Origin: Spirosoma aerolatum
GTDB taxonomy: Bacteria; Bacteroidota; Bacteroidia; Cytophagales; Spirosomataceae
Length of the DNA: 64,000 nt
Direction: 5' to 3'
Assembly (NCBI RefSeq): GCF_002056795.1
Contig: NZ_CP020104.1
Coordinates: 1,499,001 to 1,563,000 of the forward strand
In this document: one piece after another, positions 26,406 through 33,885 of the stretch
Position numbering within the stretch: position 1 is the first letter of the stretch
How the letters are laid out: each line of letters opens with the position of its first letter
The notes under the pieces: model-generated
Told to the model about the DNA's origin: nothing
Seen by the model: only the letters and a program-made list of their open reading frames with translations
Database searches by the model: none
Translations under genes and position numbers: made by a program

Positions 26406-26466
26406 ATTCAACGACCACAGGGACTGATGGCGACGCAGGAGCCTTTACACACATGGAAGGTTGGGC
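26406..26466 (-). other. attC-like recombination site (61 bp)
   Basis: Reading the minus strand: GCCCAAC (26460-26466), then TGTGTAAAGGC, CGCCATCA, CCCTG-GGTC and GTTGAAT (26406-26412). The outer boxes fit the integron core consensus RYYYAAC and GTTRRRY, and CAAC/GTTG and GGC/GCC pair. The boxes and internal blocks match the 27627-27712 site in order. It begins about 25 bp after the Rpn-like gene stop, as attC sites follow cassette genes. Confidence 0.6.
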
Positions 26467-26491
26467 TGTCAAACTCTGACTTGGGGACGTG

Positions 26492-27349
26492 CTATCTGTC
26501 GCCGGAGATTTTGCGAACCAGTTCTTCACTTACGCCGACGGTTTGGGCTATTTGACTGACTGTCAAAACGCCCAAACTCAAAAGATTTTTGACGGTTTCG
26601 CTTTTTACAAGGTTTTCTCTACGTTCCTCGGCTTCTTCAATCCGCTTTTTCTCAGCTTTAACCGCTTCAGCGTTGGCCGCTGTTACACGCGCAAAGTACG
26701 CCCGCTCTTCCAGAGTCATCTTCCGAGTGTCCAACTCATCAATGGCCCGCTTTAGCCATTCTTCGTTCCAGAAAGCAGGGTATTGCGTGGGTTCGGTTGT
26801 ATGAAGCGTCTTCATGGTGTATACCAGTTTGTCTAAGTCAGTTTCTATCTTGGCTAATTGCTTGTTGAACTTAGCCAATTCTACCGTAATAAACGTCATC
26901 TGAGTGTCAATGATTTCACCCGCTTCGCTTCGTAGATTAGCCACTGTATGGAAATGAGCAGTTGGTAAAATGCTCTTCGCTAAAATGGCGATGGCGTAGA
27001 TTTTGGGCAGGTTAGCGTAATCAAACTCGCCCCGCTCCACTATTGTGTTGAACTTGTGCAAAGCGTAAAATTTCATCCTTTGGACAAAATGCGGAGCTAA
27101 CCCTAACTGCATTTCTACGATAAATTGACTACCATTTTCATCAGTACAAGCCAAATCAAAAATACCGCTCCGACTGTCAATGGTCAGTGCCTCAAACACG
27201 TTCTTATCAAATCTAACTTCTCGAATGGGCGTGTCCGACTTGATTAGTGCCTGTAAGGCGGTACGCAAAAACAAACTGTCGGCTTCGTTACCAAAAGTGG
27301 CTTTGAAACCGTAGTCCGAAATAATGGGAATGTAAATACCTGTTTCCAT
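26492..27349 (-). CDS. Rpn-family PD-(D/E)XK nuclease/putative transposase
   Basis: A 285-residue protein beginning METGIYIPIISDYGFKATFG, the usual opening of this family. The nuclease core is visible as GIFDLACTDENGSQFIVEMQLG, giving the PD-(D/E)XK aspartate and the ExQ pair, followed by RMKFYALHKFN. The C-terminal part is a charged coiled coil (KAEKKRIEEAEERR) ending in a short segment with helix-turn-helix flavour. Rpn proteins promote recA-independent recombination in E. coli. The long upstream open frame to 27739 spans the attC-like site and is not coding. It is the middle cassette of the island. Confidence 0.82.
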   Translation of the reverse strand: METGIYIPIISDYGFKATFGNEADSLFLRTALQALIKSDTPIREVRFDKNVFEALTIDSRSGIFDLACTDENGSQFIVEMQLGLAPHFVQRMKFYALHKFNTIVERGEFDYANLPKIYAIAILAKSILPTAHFHTVANLRSEAGEIIDTQMTFITVELAKFNKQLAKIETDLDKLVYTMKTLHTTEPTQYPAFWNEEWLKRAIDELDTRKMTLEERAYFARVTAANAEAVKAEKKRIEEAEERRENLVKSETVKNLLSLGVLTVSQIAQTVGVSEELVRKISGDR

Positions 27350-27626
27350 TCCACAAAGATACTTAATCAATGCGCTTTCCGATTTTGGCGGATCGTTTGC
27401 CCTGTCAGATCGCATACCCTGTCGTACGCTACGTAAAAAACTCACTTTTTTGACTACTTCCAGGGCGTTTCTCGTGTCAACTGAAGTTGACCAACGAGTC
27501 AAGACCGCCCTGTAGCGGGACGTGTGGCCTGTCGACCGAAAACAGCCTAATGAACCTAAAACTGACCTTTCGGGCCGTGCGGCCTGTCGCACGAGGCCCA
27601 CAAACACTCCACTGTTTTGGCTGTTC

Positions 27627-27712
27627 ACCCAACGACCCAGGGGGTTGATGGCGTGGACACAAGCTACTTGACCGAACTTACCTGCCGCCTTTACACCCCC
27701 TGACGGTTGGGC
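27627..27712 (-). other. attC-like recombination site (86 bp), best example
   Basis: On the minus strand the arms are GCCCAAC (27706-27712) and GTTGGGT (27627-27633). CCCAAC pairs with GTTGGG, a 4-6 nt unpaired spacer follows, then CAGGGGGT pairs with ACCCCCTG and GGCG with CGCC; the tip is a 30-odd-base variable region. Box, spacer, box and variable tip in this order is the attC layout. It lies about 60 bp after the stop of the 27773 gene. Confidence 0.65.
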
Positions 27713-27772
27713 TGCATCGACTGACCGGGCGGCCTGCATCCTGTCGACAGAGAGCTAGACCTAATGTATGTT

Positions 27773-28474
27773 TTATTTACAGTGGTTAATTAAACTGTCA
27801 GTGAATTGCTCAAATCGTTTGGTATATGCAAACTCATAGTATTTGTCAGCACTGTCTTTAGACGCCACTAATAAATCCATGAATTTATAAGTTTTGCCCC
27901 CTGTATTTGTCCCTTTACCGGTGTCCAAGAGCCATACTCCTGTAACTTTAGTATTAGGTTTATTTAGTTCACTATCGAAATACATGTAGTTTGCCCGTTC
28001 AGGTAATTCAATCTTCTGCTTATCATTTGTAATCTTATAGTATTTGTGGTTTACATAACCCGTTTTTATTTCTCCTTGATAAAGTAGAACGCCATGTCTT
28101 GGTATAAAAAGTTGCTCTCGACCATTAACTACGTTTACAGGTTGTCCGCACTTCATATTTTCTACAACCAGCACTTTCCCTTCAAAATTGCCTTCAAAAA
28201 TAAAGTCTAATTTCTGTGCTGTAGCAGTACCAATTACACCTGATAAATACATAAAAAGAAAGAAGGCAGGGTACCAAAATAAAACGGGTAAAATAGTCCA
28301 AAGTACTTTTGTCCTCAGTTTAGCCTTACTGATCCAAACGAAAATTGTACCTATTAAAAAAACGGGAACTGTAAAAAATAATACGTAAGGATTTAATGAA
28401 ACTACAAATGCTAGCACAACTACTATTTTGCCGATCAGAAGTGCTTTTCTCAACTTAATCTTTTCTGACAACAT
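27773..28474 (-). CDS. Cassette-borne membrane protein of unknown function
   Basis: A 233-residue protein with three hydrophobic segments in the first 85 residues (ALLIGKIVVVLAFVVSL, VLFFTVPVFLIGTIFVWI, ILPVLFWYPAFFLFMYL) and a 145-residue soluble domain that is beta-rich and Lys/Gly-rich. The domain segment FEGKVLVVENMKCGQPV then LFIPRHGVLLYQGE recalls DUF6843-type domains, but the match is from memory and weak. AT-richer than the flanking chromosome. First gene of the minus-strand cassette island. Confidence 0.65.
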   Translation of the reverse strand: MLSEKIKLRKALLIGKIVVVLAFVVSLNPYVLFFTVPVFLIGTIFVWISKAKLRTKVLWTILPVLFWYPAFFLFMYLSGVIGTATAQKLDFIFEGNFEGKVLVVENMKCGQPVNVVNGREQLFIPRHGVLLYQGEIKTGYVNHKYYKITNDKQKIELPERANYMYFDSELNKPNTKVTGVWLLDTGKGTNTGGKTYKFMDLLVASKDSADKYYEFAYTKRFEQFTDSLINHCK

Positions 28475-29008
28475 TCTCTAATAATAAAAGTATTCACTAA
28501 TAAGAGCGGTTGCCTTGTCGCAGGAGACCAAGCAAACTCAGTTTTTAGGGTAGCCCAACCGGGGCTTCTAGTGTCGACCGAAACCCGACTGACGAACCAA
28601 AACCGGTCTGTCGCGAGACGACTGCCCTGTCGACCGAGACCCGACCACTACGTTGTTTTTCAGCTTGTTGCATCACCCAACATAGTATTGTACGCAAATT
28701 AGCGGAACTACAGACGGCTAACAATTGGATTTGTAGTATTCGTCAATACGATTAGGTTTCAAGCTAAATAAATACCTTGCTTGTTGAAATCGCAAATCGG
28801 ATTATGCGATGTAATCAAACGGTCGATTCATGATGGACAGGCTTTTTTGAGCTGTATAGTTGGTATCAGGTTGTCCGTACAAGAAAGGCCATGTAGCATA
28901 TCCGTTTTAACACGGGAGCAGATGCCAACGAAACTGTTCCGCCCGAAAGGAAGTTTGACAATGGATTGCCAACCGTTCTGAACACAATACGCCTTAACCA
29001 CTCACACC
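28475..29008. other. Gene-free island edge with cassette-leader motifs
   Basis: This 534-bp stretch holds no convincing gene. It contains two copies of the motif CTGTCGACCGA-ACCC (28571-28586, 28626-28642) also found at 27528-27543 and, diverged, at 26362-26378. An ACCCAAC box at 28675-28681 (GTTGGGT on the minus strand) looks like one half of an attC or attI site without its partner. From about 28700 to 29008 I see only the presumed promoter region of the AraC gene. Confidence 0.5.
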
Positions 29009-29902
29009 ATGATTGCTCAGGAAAAAGACAGGGCCATTCCAATTTATTCACTTCAGCAAAGTAGTAGCCTGGGGAGTACGATAGTCGAAGTAGTTGAATC
29101 GAACGGGGAATTCCGGCGGCATAGGTCCAATTTTCTGATTCCGCATCGGAAAGACTATTATTTCCTTTGCTTCGTGCGCAATGGAAGCAGTCGCCACTGG
29201 GTCGATTTTGTTCCATATACCTTACGGCCGAATACCTTCTATTTTTCGTTGCCACAGCAGGTACAGGTGAAGGAAAAAACCGAACCGCTGGAAGGAATTA
29301 TGCTGTCGTTTACGGAAGAGTATCTCCAGTTAGACGAAAACCGATCCTTACGGCAATTGCCCATTATTCAAAACCCCGATAATGCCCACGAACTGACGTT
29401 AAAACCAGAGAACGTACAGTTTCTGGAAGACCTGCTACCGAAAATTCTGGCTGAGTTTAACACCGACCAAAACTGGCGAAGCAAAATGCTGCAATCGTAC
29501 GTCAGCGTTTTGTTGATTTATGTAAGTCGCCTATACACCGAACAGGTTCAGGCAATGGGGAGTTTGGCCGATCGGGGTTTACTCAACCAGTTTCGGGCGT
29601 ATATCGAAGAAAATTATGCTACACTCCATCAGGTAGCCGATTATGCGGAACTGCTCCATTTGTCACCGGGGCACCTGAACGACCGTATCAAGCAGCAGAG
29701 CGGTAAAACGCCCATCGAACACATTCACGAACGGCTGGTGCTGGAAGCCAAACGATTGCTGTTGCATACTGACCTGTCGGCTAAAGAGATTGCCTGGCAA
29801 CTGGGTTTTGATGATGCGGCTTACTTCCATCGGTTCTTCAAGCGGTTGACGGGCGATACACCGACCGCGTTCCGAACCGACATCCGCGAAATGTACACGT
29901 GA
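29009..29902 (+). CDS. AraC-family transcriptional regulator
   Basis: A 297-residue regulator: an N-terminal cupin-like sensing domain (residues 1-170, with HRKDYYFLCFVRNGSSRHWVDF) and a C-terminal pair of helix-turn-helix motifs. The second HTH and its signature are clear: SAKEIAWQLGFDDAAYFHRFFKRLTGDTPTAFR at the end. It is followed at 51 bp by an ester-cyclase-like gene and a YciI-like gene on the same strand, which are its likely targets. Inducer unknown. Confidence 0.9.
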   Translation: MIAQEKDRAIPIYSLQQSSSLGSTIVEVVESNGEFRRHRSNFLIPHRKDYYFLCFVRNGSSRHWVDFVPYTLRPNTFYFSLPQQVQVKEKTEPLEGIMLSFTEEYLQLDENRSLRQLPIIQNPDNAHELTLKPENVQFLEDLLPKILAEFNTDQNWRSKMLQSYVSVLLIYVSRLYTEQVQAMGSLADRGLLNQFRAYIEENYATLHQVADYAELLHLSPGHLNDRIKQQSGKTPIEHIHERLVLEAKRLLLHTDLSAKEIAWQLGFDDAAYFHRFFKRLTGDTPTAFRTDIREMYT

Positions 29903-29953
29903 AACCGACAAACGGTCAATGACAGCTGCTCGATAGACCTCTAGCTTTGCGTT

Positions 29954-30373
29954 ATGAACGCAGAGACAGAATTCAATAAACAGATCGTTACCCGTTTCAA
30001 CAGGGAAGCCATTGAGCAGGGGCGGCTCGAAGCCTTTGACGAATTAATTGCCCCCGATTTTATCAACCATACGGCTCCTGCCGGTATGCCTAAAGGTCGG
30101 GAGGGCATGGTACAGTTTATCCTCGACGTAATACGCCCTGCCTTCCCCGATTTGCGCGTTAAAATTTACGATCAGGTTGCTGAAGGGGATAAGGTAGTGA
30201 CCCGCAAAGCCTTTCACGCTACCCACTCCGGCCCGTTTATGGGTATTCCAGCTACCGGAAAAGCCATCGTCTTTCCCATAATCGACATCGTACGATTGCG
30301 CGACGGTCAATACATCGAGCACTGGGGTATTCGTGATACATATGCCGTTCTAAAGCAACTTAATCAAGAGTAA
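29954..30373 (+). CDS. SnoaL-like ester cyclase family protein
   Basis: A 139-residue NTF2-fold protein with the ester-cyclase pattern: IAPDFINHTAPAGMPKGREGMVQFI, VRPAFPDLRV, GDKVVTRKAFHATHSGPFMGIPATGK and a closing GQYIEHWGIRDTYAVLKQL. These small proteins relate to SnoaL polyketide cyclases, but most bacterial members have no known substrate. A TAGCTTTG sequence (29942-29949) just before the ATG fits the Bacteroidota -7 consensus and may give a very short leader. Overlaps functionally with the YciI-like gene four bases downstream. Confidence 0.85.
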   Translation: MNAETEFNKQIVTRFNREAIEQGRLEAFDELIAPDFINHTAPAGMPKGREGMVQFILDVIRPAFPDLRVKIYDQVAEGDKVVTRKAFHATHSGPFMGIPATGKAIVFPIIDIVRLRDGQYIEHWGIRDTYAVLKQLNQE

Positions 30374-30377
30374 GCCT

Positions 30378-30722
30378 ATGAAAACATACCTCGTTTTGGT
30401 CCGTGAACCCGACGGGCGAATGGTTATTCCGCCTGCCGAGGACATGCAACAGCATCAGCTTGCCATGAAATCCTGGATAGAAGGGCTGGTTGCCAACGGG
30501 TATTGGCTGAGTGGTCAGGCGTTAATGCTATCGGGGCGGGTGGTTCGCCCAACGGCTGATGACCCACAGGTAACAGATGGCCCTTACCGGGTCGATGAGC
30601 TGGAAATTGTCGGCGGTTATATGTTGCTACAGGCAGCCAGCCTTGACGACGTTACGGCCCTCATGAAAACCTGTCCTGTGCTGGATACCGACGGTTTCGT
30701 CGAGATTCGGGAAACGATGTAA
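30378..30722 (+). CDS. YciI/DGPF-domain protein
   Basis: A 114-residue YCII-domain protein. It shows the DGPF-type layout: MKTYLVLVRE at the start, MKSWIEGLVANGYWLSGQAL, then VTDGPYRVDELEIVGGYMLLQAASLDDVTAL. YCII proteins have a ferredoxin-like fold with a conserved His-Asp pair and are thought to be small enzymes or sensors; in Actinobacteria and Bacteroidota they often neighbour sigma factors. Here it is cotranscribed with the ester cyclase (4-bp gap). A diverged hairpin repeat follows. Confidence 0.85.
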   Translation: MKTYLVLVREPDGRMVIPPAEDMQQHQLAMKSWIEGLVANGYWLSGQALMLSGRVVRPTADDPQVTDGPYRVDELEIVGGYMLLQAASLDDVTALMKTCPVLDTDGFVEIRETM

Positions 30723-30740
30723 TGAGTGAGATTCAACTAG

Positions 30741-30804
30741 AATCGTGAGGACGCGAAGGCGCAAGGTAGTTTGATACGTTTTGCGACCTGGCGTCCTGGC
30801 GGTT
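30741..30804. repeat. Diverged copy of the 9724 hairpin repeat
   Basis: Arms 30741-30768 and 30775-30804 form an imperfect inverted repeat whose core gaggacgcgaaggcgcaa matches the 9724-9755 arm at most positions. It lies between convergent genes, unlike the first copy. Confidence 0.65.
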
Positions 30805-30816
30805 CATATGACTTCT

Positions 30817-32043
30817 TTACAGTTTAAGTTTGATCAACAACCTGCCCAGGACAGCCGTAATGCCGATAATCAGTAACGAAAACAGCAATGATTTAACTAA
30901 ACCAATGAGCCCTGTTGTCAGTACAGCCGGTAGCGCGAGGCTAGATAGTGCAGCCAGGCTGTAATACACATACGGAATCAGATAACAGGTTAACGTACTG
31001 GTTCCGGCGGGTTTGATAAAGTCGAACCAGTTAGCTCTTTGATGTAGATCGACCAGCCAGTAAACGCCAGCGTAGACGATGTACGCAATGCCGCAGCAAA
31101 GGAAAATCCAGGTGGGCGTGGCCTGAATCTTGGAGATAATAAAGGCATTTCGGAGCAGGAAACCAGCGACGAGCAAGACGATACCCAGGGCAATAAACAC
31201 CACAGGCACTTGTTTCGCTCGACCGGATTGTTGCCAGCGCGTTAGTAAATGCGTAGCCAGAATGCCCGCAAACGCAAATACATTGAAGGCGCCATTGTCG
31301 GGAATCCAGTTGCGTGGACCACTAGGCCAAAGTGCATGCAACCAGCCTGCGTGACCAGCTATATTCAGCAGCGTAAAAGACAGCCCGCAGACGACTAACA
31401 GAACAGGCTGTTTGTGGAGGAACAGATAGAGCGTGGCACAGGTAAGGTACGTCCAGCCGATTAGCCCTAAAATCCCCCACCATTGGGGCGTCATACCCGT
31501 TAGGTGCGTAACATCGCCCCCTTTGAACTTGATAGCCAGGTAGATCAGAATGCCAATTCCCAATGCTTGCAAGCCCATAAATAACGTGTTTGCCGTACCC
31601 GATCGCTTGGGATATTGGTTCCAGATCAGAAAGAAGCCAATGACCATCAGAATCTGAAACCAGGCCGACCGCATACCCGTAGCCTGTTCATTCAGATCGG
31701 GCAAATTGACAATGAATACGCCCATAACCAGCAAAGCGACCGACCGGAGTACGATGTGTTGGAGTAGCTGTATAGACGAATCCCCTTTGGCAAGTCGGTG
31801 TTGGATCGCGAACGGAATCGACATCCCAACAATGACCAGAAAGCAGGGGAAAACGGTATCGGCAAACCCCAGAAAGTCCTGATCCCGGTGCGCGTGTTCG
31901 AGCCATACCGGAATATCCGACAGTGTCCATAAGTCGTTAACGAAAATCATGGTCAGCATCGTTACTGCTCTGAACACATCAATCGAGAATACGCGTTTTA
32001 CCACCTGACTAGTGCGGTTCGGTGAGGATTGAACGGATACCAT
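30817..32043 (-). CDS. HGSNAT-like acyltransferase (DUF5009-type membrane protein)
   Basis: A 408-residue protein with about ten membrane helices. The N-terminal stretch RVFSIDVFRAVTMLTMIFVND matches the start of the heparan-alpha-glucosaminide N-acetyltransferase and DUF5009 families, which move acetyl groups from cytosolic acetyl-CoA onto sugars outside the membrane. Typical following features are the FADTVFPCFLVIVGMSIPFAI loop and a C-terminal SLLIIGITAVLGRLL. It lies 11 bp after the GH20-like gene, so an amino-sugar pathway is plausible: acetylating terminal glucosamine so a hexosaminidase can remove it. That link is inference. Confidence 0.82.
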   Translation of the reverse strand: MVSVQSSPNRTSQVVKRVFSIDVFRAVTMLTMIFVNDLWTLSDIPVWLEHAHRDQDFLGFADTVFPCFLVIVGMSIPFAIQHRLAKGDSSIQLLQHIVLRSVALLVMGVFIVNLPDLNEQATGMRSAWFQILMVIGFFLIWNQYPKRSGTANTLFMGLQALGIGILIYLAIKFKGGDVTHLTGMTPQWWGILGLIGWTYLTCATLYLFLHKQPVLLVVCGLSFTLLNIAGHAGWLHALWPSGPRNWIPDNGAFNVFAFAGILATHLLTRWQQSGRAKQVPVVFIALGIVLLVAGFLLRNAFIISKIQATPTWIFLCCGIAYIVYAGVYWLVDLHQRANWFDFIKPAGTSTLTCYLIPYVYYSLAALSSLALPAVLTTGLIGLVKSLLFSLLIIGITAVLGRLLIKLKL

Positions 32044-32054
32044 TTTTATACGAT

Positions 32055-33164
32055 TTAATTTGTAGCACCTAATTTTCCTATCTCGTCATACAGGGCTTTG
32101 AAGCAGTTGGAAGGAGTATTTTCGCCTGCTTCGGTCGACACGTTTTTTCCGTAAAATTCGTCCAGAAACGGTCCGGCTCCCGACCAGACTGTTTGCATCA
32201 TACCCTGGAATCGTTCTTTCATGATGGGCGTTACGGATTTCCTAAACCGGACCATATCCTGCGTTTGGGTAACGGCAAAACCGGGTTTGCGCCAGGGACA
32301 AGTGATTACGCTCAATCCTTTGATGGCGAAGTAAACAGCCGTCTGATCGGGTCGTTCGTAGTGCCAGTCGCAAATCATTACATCTTTAGGGATCAGGTCG
32401 ATGGCGCGGTGAGTGTTATTAAAACTACCTTCCCACATACCGATACCCGTGGTTTTGCCATCAATCAGTCGATCGCCCCACATCCAGAGCTTCCGATTTT
32501 TTAGTGCCAGATGGTTACGGATCTGCGTCACTTCGCCAGCGAATAGCTCGGCCTTATCGCGCCCGGAACAGCGTGGGCATTTGTCGTGACCAATGTAAAA
32601 GACCTCGTCCAGACCGGCATGAAACGCATCGGTTTCGAACACATCGCAGATTTCATCGACCAAATCAAAGACGACGGCATGAACGCCCGGATGCAGGGGA
32701 CAATAGCTTTTGCAGTACAACCCATCCTCGTTGGGCCATACATACTTTTCAGGCATTTTTACGCTGGGCGTTTCATCGAAGTCGGGGTAAACGCGTAGCA
32801 GATTACCGACTTTACTAGCCCAGGATTGATGCCCCAGCAGATTAATTTGCGGAATAAGCCGGATATTGTGTTTCTGACAGGCTTTCACCAGCTTTTTTAC
32901 TTCCCGTTTCGACAGCGCAATGCTATCGCGTAGTTCAGGGTGAGAGTCGAACTGGTAGTTGTAATCGACCCGAAGAATCAGGGTATTGACCTGCCGGGGC
33001 GCCAACTCGTCGTTGATAAATTGAATAAACGAGTCGAGCTGTTTGGGTAAGGGCGCTGCGATGCAAAATCCACGGATGGGCAATAAACTATCCAGCTTTG
33101 TTTGGGCACGAACAGGAGCCACAACTAAAAAAAGCAGGCAAAGCAGCAGGTTGATTCGGGCCAT
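32055..33164 (-). CDS. GH20-like glycoside hydrolase, secreted
   Basis: A 369-residue protein with a signal peptide (ending VRAQ) and a TIM-barrel resembling GH20 beta-hexosaminidases. The catalytic Asp-Glu pair is in FHAGLDEVFYIG near residue 193; INLLGHQSW near 108 and the late WKPGF-like CPWRKPGF segment fit the barrel. No carbohydrate-binding domain is attached, and it is shorter than classical hexosaminidases. It is translated just before an HGSNAT-like membrane acyltransferase. Family assignment is moderate; substrate unknown. Confidence 0.8.
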   Translation of the reverse strand: MARINLLLCLLFLVVAPVRAQTKLDSLLPIRGFCIAAPLPKQLDSFIQFINDELAPRQVNTLILRVDYNYQFDSHPELRDSIALSKREVKKLVKACQKHNIRLIPQINLLGHQSWASKVGNLLRVYPDFDETPSVKMPEKYVWPNEDGLYCKSYCPLHPGVHAVVFDLVDEICDVFETDAFHAGLDEVFYIGHDKCPRCSGRDKAELFAGEVTQIRNHLALKNRKLWMWGDRLIDGKTTGIGMWEGSFNNTHRAIDLIPKDVMICDWHYERPDQTAVYFAIKGLSVITCPWRKPGFAVTQTQDMVRFRKSVTPIMKERFQGMMQTVWSGAGPFLDEFYGKNVSTEAGENTPSNCFKALYDEIGKLGATN

Positions 33165-33360
33165 CGGAATGGGCTTTCGTAAGGAGAAGACTACCTGATT
33201 AAAGCGCGTTCATGTCTGAAAATACCGTTCATCTAACTGGATCATTCCTTCTGGAGTTTCATTTCTCCAATTGATGGGGATTGCCTTCATCAAAAAAATA
33301 CCCCCAGCCAAAGCCAGAGGTATGTGGGTAAATCAGGTAGTATTGCGAGCTAACGCAGCG

Positions 33361-33771
33361 TTATTTAATGGCAACCAGTCGGCTGGGAGAAGACTCCACA
33401 GAAGGGGTAGCTAGTTTAAACGAGAACTCTTCCGTTTGTGAACCTGCCGAAATACGGAAGGTATAGGCCCCGTCGGTAAGTTGGCTCATATCGAACTGCT
33501 GGCGGAACGTATTGCGCTTGCTATTCTTTCCGACGACAATTTCATCGAATACAATATCACCCCGATCGTTGACTAATTCAAGGCGAACTTTATTATCTGA
33601 CTGGTATTTTTCAAGGCATAACCACAGTTTAGACGCATCGGCGGCTGGAAACATAACGGCCGAAAAAGCTTTGGCATTGGTGTGATCATCGATTGCCAGG
33701 ACTGGCGTAGCAACGGATACGGAAAGGGCCAGAAGTAAGGCGCTGGAAAGGAGTTTAATGGACGTTTTCAT
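33361..33771 (-). CDS. Small secreted protein, DUF3244-like
   Basis: A 136-residue exported protein with a signal peptide (ending VLAID) and one beta-sandwich-like domain of about 100 residues: LWLCLEKYQSDNKVRLELVNDRGDIVFDE, FRQQFDMSQLTDGAYTFRISAG and a short tail. It has the look of DUF3244/FixG-Ig-like domains common in Bacteroidota envelopes. The start at 33771 gives the signal peptide; the frame runs on to 33810. On the minus strand a weak stem followed by seven T lies at about 33285-33330. Confidence 0.65.
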   Translation of the reverse strand: MKTSIKLLSSALLLALSVSVATPVLAIDDHTNAKAFSAVMFPAADASKLWLCLEKYQSDNKVRLELVNDRGDIVFDEIVVGKNSKRNTFRQQFDMSQLTDGAYTFRISAGSQTEEFSFKLATPSVESSPSRLVAIK

Positions 33772-33885
33772 TGAGTTGATCAGGATTGTTAGAGAACCTT
33801 TAGCTGTCAACTCAATGATGGTTACGCAAAAATGAACCGCTGTTGTTCGGGAAAAACGGTCAAAATGGATGATAAACGGCAGAAA

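Noticed and set aside
26492..27349. Transposon or insertion sequence around the Rpn-like gene
   Set aside because: No terminal inverted repeats or target-site duplication were seen; the flanking repeats match attC-like sites instead.
26492..27739. A 415-codon open frame on the minus strand starting at 27739
   Set aside because: The first 130 codons cover the attC-like palindrome and repeated leader DNA, have no family resemblance and precede a typical family start at METGIYIP (27349).
28781..28981. A 66-codon frame upstream of the AraC gene
   Set aside because: No motif and composition like the surrounding non-coding DNA.
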